A DNA stretch of 64,000 nucleotides. It comes from Rhipidocladum racemiflorum (lineage: Eukaryota; Streptophyta; Magnoliopsida; Poales; Poaceae). The translations under genes and the position numbers were made by a program. Position 1 is the first letter of the stretch. The number at the start of each line of letters is the position of its first letter. The DNA lies in the NCBI GenBank assembly GCA_036346355.1, contig CM070577.1:79630509-79694508 (forward strand), written 5' to 3'. The notes under the pieces were generated by a model. The model was given only the letters and a program-made list of their open reading frames with translations, was not told the origin of the DNA and did no database searches. Below, one piece after another: positions 57,780 through 64,000 of this stretch.

Positions 57780-58890
57780 TATATATATATGTGTGTGTGA
57801 AAGCCTTTTCTGTACTCTCGGAAGTATATACTTTCACATCCAATATACTACTTAAATGAACGTGTTATACTCCTTTATTATTTTCAGTATACTCCAATAA
57901 TAATTGTAACATACTCCAATATGACATAGTTAAAAAAATTCATAGAAACCTTTTTTTTTGCTATATACCTTTTCCATATGTAAAAGGAGTATATAAATAA
58001 ATTATGCTATAAAGAGTGGACTTTGATGAAATTTTTCGTGGAATTCACTTTCATTTAAAATTATACCTGTCCACGTGGCGAAATTCTTGTTGCAAAAAGG
58101 CCCTTCACAAATTTTAAAATTATGTTTAGGTTCTTCCACCAAATTCTAAAATTATGGTTAGGTCCTTCTATCGGTTATTTTTTAAAAATAACCCCGTAGT
58201 TTCGTATATTCGCGAACATGTCCTCTACCTATTTTTTTCAAATACGGATCGGTCCTTCCCTGCGGTTTCGAAAAAAAAGGCCGACGGCTTATAGCCTGCC
58301 AATTTTTTTTAACAAAAAACACATGTGGTTTCGCAAAATAAAAACAACAGCTCATATCCAGCTAATTTTTTTAAAAAAATATCACCAAGAAAATCTAAAT
58401 TGCATTTTTTGTAACAAGAAATTCGGATCAATGTTCACACGATGTAATATCACGCACAGTTTGACCTAGTAATCATCAAACCCCATTGCACAACACACTT
58501 GACTTGCTGCTCTACTAAGCAAGCCACCTGTCCATGTTCCATCTCCCAACTCACCATGAGTGGCAGCTAGTAGTTCACGACACCCCACCATCTCTCTTCC
58601 ATCTCACTCTACAACGGCACAGATCTAAGGGTGTCGAATATGCCTCATGCTCTTAATTTTTTTTTAAAAAAATACTACAATATCATCTGACTAAAATTAT
58701 TAATTGAATTGATTTTGATTTCGATAGTTTGGGATTTTTTAAGACCTCAGAACTGTTTGTATTGTACTTTTAGTAAATTTCAAATATATATGTTGAATTT
58801 ATAATATTACGAAACTATTGTATAAGACTATATAATATACTTAAGAAATATACACCATATTAAAAGATTTCTAATTCGGCAACCGCTCTG
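57101..58890. other. intergenic region between the two genes
   Basis: Contains a TATA-like CTGTATATATAGGCC at about 57435 followed by GC-rich sequence with no long ORF, a long AT microsatellite (57688-57800) and AT-rich sequence with poly-T/poly-A tracts (57950-58460). No gene is supported. Confidence 0.5.
57688..57800. repeat. (AT)n/(AC)n microsatellite
   Basis: Long alternating TA run, then CACACACACAC, TATATATAT and GTGTGTGTG. The CA and TG runs are inverted, so the whole could fold as a hairpin. Confidence 0.95.
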
Positions 58891-58895
58891 CAACC

Positions 58896-58906
58896 TCTTT
58901 ATAATT
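58896..58906 (+). promoter_or_regulatory. TATA-like box of the FLA gene
   Basis: CTTTATAATTA lies about 100 bp before the ATG, giving a plausible leader of about 70 bp. Confidence 0.5.
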
Positions 58907-59004
58907 AGCCTGATCTCACTTCAACTGCATCGCATCGCATTGTGCATGCACGTAGCTAGCTAGCACTAGAGTGCACCAAGACGGCAAGCGCAAGGCGCGC
59001 GTTA

Positions 59005-59763
59005 ATGGAGGCGGCCTTTCTCCTCGTGCTCCTCTTCCTGTCCGCGGCTGCCCCGTCGGCGCGCGGGCAGGCGCCGGCTCCGGCTCCGGCGGCGCCGAAG
59101 ACGATCACGGCGGTGCTGACCAAGGCCGGGCAGTTCACCAAGTTCCTGCAACTGCTGCAGTCGACGCAGGAGGTGGAGCAGATAAACAACCAGCTCAAGA
59201 GCAAGACCTCCACCGGCGGGCTCACCGTGTTCGCGCCGACAGACAACGCCTTCTCCGCGCTCACCTCCGGCACCCTCAACTCCCTGTCCGACCAGCAGAA
59301 AACGTCGCTGGTGCAGTTCCACGTCCTCTCCATGCTGCTCCCCATGGCGCAGTTCGACACCGTCAGCAACCCGGTGCGCACGCAGGCCGGCGACACCGGC
59401 AGGGGCAAGTACCCGCTGAACATCACCGCGGAGGGCACGCAGGTGAACATCTCCACCGGGGTCGTCAACACCACCGTCGACAGCACGCTCTACTCCGGCG
59501 ACAAGCTCGTTGTGTACCAGGTCAACAAGGTGCTGCTGCCCTGGGCGCTCTTCGGCCCGCCGGTGCCAGCGCCGGCGCCGTCACCGGCGGACAAGGCCAA
59601 GGCCAAGAAGAAGGCCGGGCCGGGGATCGTGGCCGACGCGCCGGTAGCCGTTACCGCGGCGGGGACGACAGCGTCGGAGGCGGCGCCGCGGGGGATGAGT
59701 GGCTTCGGAGGTGGTTTGTTTGGGGTGGCCGTCGCCGTGGCGGTCACGTGGTGTGGCATGTGA
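59005..59763 (+). CDS. fasciclin-like arabinogalactan protein (single FAS1 domain, GPI-anchored)
   Basis: Intronless, 252 aa, strongly GC-rich. Residues 1-22 are a signal peptide (MEAAFLLVLLFLSAAAPSAR, then G-Q). APAPAPAA (about 24-31) is an arabinogalactan glycomodule. One FAS1 domain (about 33-187) has the H1 motif TVFAPTDNAFS, the central FHVLSMLLP and the H2 motif LVVYQVNKVLLP. N-glycosylation sites NIT, NIS and NTT follow each other at about 138-160. A second module (PVPAPAPSPADK) and a hydrophobic tail (GLFGVAVAVAVTW) fit a GPI anchor. It should act at the plasma membrane/cell wall. The architecture matches group-A FLAs (FLA11/12-like), linked to secondary walls; expression here is unknown. 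The ATG chosen is the first giving the signal peptide. Confidence 0.95.
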   Translation: MEAAFLLVLLFLSAAAPSARGQAPAPAPAAPKTITAVLTKAGQFTKFLQLLQSTQEVEQINNQLKSKTSTGGLTVFAPTDNAFSALTSGTLNSLSDQQKTSLVQFHVLSMLLPMAQFDTVSNPVRTQAGDTGRGKYPLNITAEGTQVNISTGVVNTTVDSTLYSGDKLVVYQVNKVLLPWALFGPPVPAPAPSPADKAKAKKKAGPGIVADAPVAVTAAGTTASEAAPRGMSGFGGGLFGVAVAVAVTWCGM

Positions 59764-60675
59764 CGTCAGCGATCAGGATGTGACACTTGGATGCTGCCAT
59801 GGTATTTTTTTTCCTTTCAATTTGTGGAGAGTTTTTTTTTTTTAAATCAGGATGCGATCAAATTGTTATCGTTGGTTTGATCCCCTTTTTTTTTCTGTTT
59901 TTTTTATTTTTGTGTATCATTGTATTTGGTAGGATTTAGTAACGCTTGTGTTCTGTGATGTTCACTTTTGCTATATAATATCGAGTGCATGTATATTGCA
60001 GTATCTTATTGTCATTGGTATTAATGAATTTTCTTCTTTTCTTTCACTAATTTACAAGACATCGCACAATGGTCTATTTGGGCTGCACATGAATGGTGCC
60101 AGATATTGTGAGCGAAAACCTTTTGGTCACAACAGTTTTGGTTAGCTAGATCGACCTTTGATATGGCAATATATAAGAGTTTAAGGCCTCATGAGCAATG
60201 ATGTTGTTTATTACTACAGTTTGACTATGCTCTCAAAATGATTTACAAAGAGTTCCAATCTAATATAGTTAAATACGAACTAACAATTCGGCATTTTCTG
60301 GGATAGTTTCGCCGACACAACTCAAATAAATACTGTAGCAACCCGCATAATTAGCCTAGGGTAATTAACAACCACTCTGTCATTACCCTAAGTCAGCTAC
60401 GCGAATCTCAGCATAGTGGCTGACAAAATATCGAGCGTCTCGGTACTTTATCAGCTACTATACCGTGTTCAAAGTGTTGCAATAGAACAATAATTAGAGG
60501 CTAGTATATTGCCACACAGGGCTTACTAGTTCATGACTTAATTATACTTATAGTCCAAGTACAACAAAAAATAAAATACAGCTTAGTGCCTGAAAAATAG
60601 TAGGACCGGCATTGCTTAGGCCTCACTTGAAACGCGACGATCTCATACTTTCATACGGGATTTAGGCATGTTTTC
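59764..60675. other. FLA 3' UTR and AT-rich intergenic sequence
   Basis: T-rich trailer (59810-59930) followed by non-coding sequence. TGTAGCAACCCGCATAATTAG at 60334 looks like the start of a chromovirus-type LTR (TGTARCAACCC), but no end was found, so it is only a possible remnant. Confidence 0.4.
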
Positions 60676-60915
60676 TGTTGTGAAACAAGATCATTCACCC
60701 ACGCTAATCCGCGGCACGCCAAGCAATCACACGAACAGAAGAAAAAGAGCGCACACAATATAGGGGAAAACATCTCTCTTTATTAGATTGATTGTTTCTG
60801 TATAAGGCAATGCTCTCTATATATAGTGGAGGACCCCTGGAGATTAATTCGGATTCGCCCACCAATGGATAGAGTCCTACCATACAGGGACACGGACTCT
60901 AACCATATCATAACA
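60676..60915 (-). repeat. copia 3' LTR (240 bp)
   Basis: Minus strand starts TGTTATGATATGG right after the purine tract and ends GTTTCACAACA. A TATA box CTATATATAG (about 60815-60823) and AATAAAG lie within it at promoter and polyadenylation spacing. Confidence 0.85.
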
Positions 60916-61149
60916 CCCCCCCTTGGGCGAATACCGCGTAATGCACATGTCTCATTAAAAACTTCTCCCAAAAACCCAATGGGAAAAAAAGGATGGAGAA
61001 AAGAGTACATTGCAATCGCACTCCGTGTTACACTAGTAGCCTCATTAAAAACCTTGATGTGAGAAACTTCAAGAAAACTCACTTAAGGGAAAAAGAGCAC
61101 AACTTATAATCTTTAAGATATAAACTATGATCTTTAGGATCGAGTAAAA

Positions 61150-62430
61150 GGGATTATGGTTCAGGATTTACTCTCCCCGAACTCTGCAAATCTCTAAGTC
61201 GCATCATTCCAATGCCATTGACGTACCTTTGGAAGGTAGACTTTGGTAAAGATTTTGTGAATAAATCTGCTATATTTCCACATTACTTAGTTTGCATTAT
61301 TTTTACCTCACCATTCTTCTGGAGTTCGTGAGGATAGAAGAACTTAGGGGCAATATGCTTCGTGATATTGCTTTTTACATAACCCATTTGCATTTGTGCA
61401 ACACAAGCAGTATTATCTTCATAGATAATAGTAGGGGTATCGACGGTATTCATACCACATAACTTCTGGACATGGTTAATTACACGTCTTAGCCAAACGC
61501 ATTCCCGTGAGGCTTCATACAAAGATATAATCTCTGAGTGGTTGGTAGAAATGGCTACCAAAGTCTGTTTGAAAGACCGCCAAGAAATAGATGTACCGTC
61601 GCAGAGAAATACAAAACCAGTCTTAATTTTGGCACTGTGGGGATCAGACAGATAGCCAACATCCATATTTTCCCCCATGGTTAAGTCTTGGTTCTTTAGG
61701 AAAAAACAATCCAAGATCTTAGGTACCTTAGAGGTATATGAGTAAAGTCTTGATATTAGCCCAATATCTTCTGGTTGGGACTATACTGTTTCATGCTAGC
61801 AAATTTATTGCGAATATAATATCAGACCTTGTGCAATTCACAAGATACATAAGTATGGGACTCCAAGTCCAAAATACTTTCTCATTTTTCATTCCTTCGT
61901 CTAAATGGGTCTTTGTCTGCTTCAAGGGATCTTACTACCATAGGGGTTTTCAAAGGATGAGATTTATCCATGTTAAATCTTTCCAATACCTTCTTGGTAT
62001 AGACAGGCTGGTGTACTAAACTTCCTTCTAGGAAATGCTCAAGCTGCAAACCTAAGCAAAATTTGGTTTTACCCAAATCCTTCATCTCAAACTCCGTCTT
62101 GAGGTAAGCATTTGCTTCCTTTTATTTCCTCTGTGGTTCCGATGATATTAAGATCATCGACAATTGTAGTATTTCTTTATATATAAACTCCTCATCACTC
62201 CAGGAATATCTCTTTATTAATTTCTTCCAGCTCCTCGTGATTTCCCACAACGATGAAGTCTGGGTGTTCCGACTTCCCAACGTTGGATTGTGCGCACAAA
62301 TATACGCTGGGGTTATCATCTTCAGGATGGATCACTTCAGGGATGTTACCATCTTCTAGATGGCTCACTTCAGGGATTTTCTCAACATCAGGTTGAGTTT
62401 CTTCCACTGTCATGGGTAGTGTTCTCAATT
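61150..62430 (-). pseudogene. copia reverse transcriptase end and RNase H, broken
   Basis: Read right to left: a linker (KSEHPDFIVVGNHEELEEI) at 62428-62195, then RT end KDLGKTKFCLGLQLEHFLEG and VYTKKVLERFNMDKSHPL, then RNase H DVGYLSDPHSAKIKTGFVF, STNHSEIISLYEASRECVWL, IIYEDNTACVAQMQMGYVKS and KHIAPKFFY. After a TAA comes ADLFTKSLP and MMRLRDLQSSG, the usual pol end. Frame changes and stops interrupt it, and most of RT is missing between the linker and its end. Confidence 0.88.
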
Positions 62431-62724
62431 GTTTGGTTTTCTATTTCTGCGGACGTCTCCGCGAAATTGAGTCCCGTGCACCTAGAGGCCTCCCCCTCAT
62501 TTTCTCATGTGGGTCAAGAGTGGGTTCAATATCCCTCTAGGATATTTCCACTCTTTGATGTGCATATACTGCAGGTACATGAGATCTTTCCACTACCTTA
62601 TGATCAGTGAAGGCATTTGACAGATTATTAGCTTATTTGTTGCAGATTTATTACTTTCTGAACTTCAAGTTCGGTCTCTTTAGAGCGTGGATCTAAGGAC
62701 TCAGCATTCTTTATTGTGGTACTT

Positions 62725-64000
62725 TGTAGGATCGAAGTATACGAATATAGCAATCAGAGGGGGGGTGAATGATTGTGCGGAAGCTAAAACCAAATTCTTG
62801 ATCTATTAAAAGTTCACCCCAAAACAGAACCAAATAATTGCCTCGTTTTCGACAAAAACAGAATGACAGAGGTTCGGTAAAACGCGAATTCCCAGAGATC
62901 CAACCGTTAGATTGATCTGAAATTTGGACACAAGAAACTAGATTCCAATATGAATCGAACCCAAAAAGAATCAGCTCGATCGGACTTACGGATCAAAAGT
63001 TATGAGCTTCGCAAGCTTGCTGTTCCAGAACTTGACGAGAATCAATCTAATCAAAACTTCAAGATTAAACAAGATCTTCAAAAGATTAATCAACTAGACT
63101 TTGAGGAACTCTAAATCAATACCCTAGAAAGGTTTTTGATGGATCAAATTAAGATGAAACTCAAGAATCAAAAACCAATCTAGAATTAGAACAAGCATGC
63201 AAACAAGAACCAAAACAGAAAACACTGTAGCAACGTGGTTACTGTAGTACGCAAGGATCTTGTAAGAATTGATCTTTATTTCTTTTGTCTAAAGTACTCT
63301 CATCAAAAGAGTACAAACCCTAAAACTTGAGCTTGAGGCTCTCAATGCTCAACTCAAGAAGCTTGCCCTTAAACAGGAGACACCCCTCCTATTTAAGGAA
63401 GCAAAAACACAAGGAGTTCGAATACAACTCCTAACCTAGGAGGAGTACAACTCCTCTTGGCCCAACCTGGCAGAGTACAACTCTTGCACGCGTATGGCAA
63501 CCCTACCATACTCACGTGACTAACACTTTGCACGCGTATGGCCACCTGCCATACTCACGTGACTAACACTTTGCACGCGAATGACCTCCTGCCATTCTCA
63601 CGTGACTGACCATTCTCCATGTGCACCATTCTCTTAGCCCGAACGTCCCGCATGACATCTTTGACCACCAAGACCTCAGTTCCTCCCTGAACCTAGTCCC
63701 GAACCTCAGTTCTTCCATGAACCTAGTTCTGGTCCCGTCATCGACCACATTCGCCCTCGAGCAATACCTGCACATGAACAAACCACAAAACAATTTCGAG
63801 CACAAGTCCGCGACTTGACTCAACATTAGTCCATGCAACTACTCACACGAGCATTGCATAAATTCCACTTCAAGCATCATGAAATTCTCACAAATTTCAT
63901 AATCTCAAAAACAAATCAAAAATCAATTTCAAATCGCTCAAAACCCTAATTGAGCAAAAACGCATTCACGACGGACAAGGAAATATGGTCCGGCGTACAC
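62725..64000 (-). repeat. SIRE-type copia LTR, partial at window end
   Basis: On the minus strand its 3' end reads ATTCACCCCCCCTCTGATTG then TACTTCGATCCTACA at 62725, with the C-tract typical of these LTRs. It interrupts the copia remnant. A TATA-like CTTAAATAGG lies near 63390 (minus). The other end is outside the window. Confidence 0.7.
63484..63615. repeat. 44-bp tandem repeat, three copies
   Basis: TTGCACGCG(T/A)ATG recurs at 63485, 63528 and 63571, each followed by CCATACTCACGTGAC or CCATTCTCACGTGAC. Every unit has a CACGTG box. Confidence 0.9.

Larger units (their letters stand above)
60676..62724 (-). mobile_element. Ty1/copia remnant (3' half)
   Basis: Minus strand: pol fragments (62430-61150), polypurine tract (60916-60926) and a complete 240-bp 3' LTR (60676-60915). 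The upstream half is cut off by a SIRE-type LTR at 62725. TTTTC (60671-60675) would be the 3' target duplication; its partner is not in the window. Confidence 0.85.

Noticed and set aside
57674..57859. 61-codon frame of alternating Ile/Tyr
   Set aside because: Translation of the AT microsatellite.
58956..59486. Minus-strand 176-codon frame opposite the FLA gene
   Set aside because: Mirror frame of a very GC-rich coding sequence; no motif, while the plus frame has a full signal peptide, FAS1 domain and GPI tail.
58971..59783. Alternative plus frame of 270 codons over the FLA gene
   Set aside because: Out of frame with the FAS1 domain; arginine/glycine-rich artefact of GC content.

Overview
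This is nuclear DNA from a grass-like monocot. The basis is indirect but consistent: two GC-rich plant genes with plant-type GT-AG introns, surrounded by LTR retrotransposons of grass type (Tekay-type chromoviruses with LTRs of 3.6-4.9 kb, Tat-like gypsy elements with an antisense accessory ORF, SIRE-type copia). I see no bacterial, organellar or CRISPR signal, and the species cannot be named from sequence alone.

Positions 1-38037 are a stack of nested, decayed retrotransposons. A minus-strand copia remnant (1-1383) abuts a truncated Tekay-type chromovirus 'E1' (1384-15518). E1 carries a solo LTR of its own family inside gag (3757-7412). E1 sits in the protease region of a minus-strand gypsy element 'E3', whose pieces are 15524-17081 and 35115-38037. 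E3's gag is also split by a Tat-like element 'E2' (17082-35114). E2 has two 511-bp LTRs with about 50 mismatches between them by eye, a SIRE-type copia fragment fused in between RNase H and integrase (21244-25167), a second Tekay-family solo LTR inserted at the catalytic Glu of integrase (25513-29097), an antisense accessory gene relic (about 30109-33452) and 263-bp tandem repeats. A non-autonomous hAT element (36253-37437) containing a tRNA-like segment sits in E3's 5' LTR.

Positions 38038-46697 hold an unrecognised, probably transposon-derived coding relic, a 4861-bp solo LTR with an exact GCCCT target duplication (39756-44616), and simple or tandem repeats. Positions 46698-48242 are a Pack-type DNA transposon that has captured pieces of two host genes, a DUF4228/PADRE gene and a PAP2 lipid-phosphatase gene, side by side in one orientation.

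The two ordinary genes lie on the right. The first is a RING-H2 E3 ubiquitin ligase of the MBR/HIP1/RHG1A type: TATA 48486, a non-coding first exon, a long first intron of about 5.9 kb holding a MITE and a 338-bp duplication, and coding exons 54610-56882. The second is an intronless fasciclin-like arabinogalactan protein gene (59005-59763). After them come a minus-strand copia remnant (60676-62724) and a SIRE-type LTR (62725 to the window end). The genes do not form a pathway. The window is gene-island DNA beside a deep transposon nest, and its history can be read from target-site duplications.
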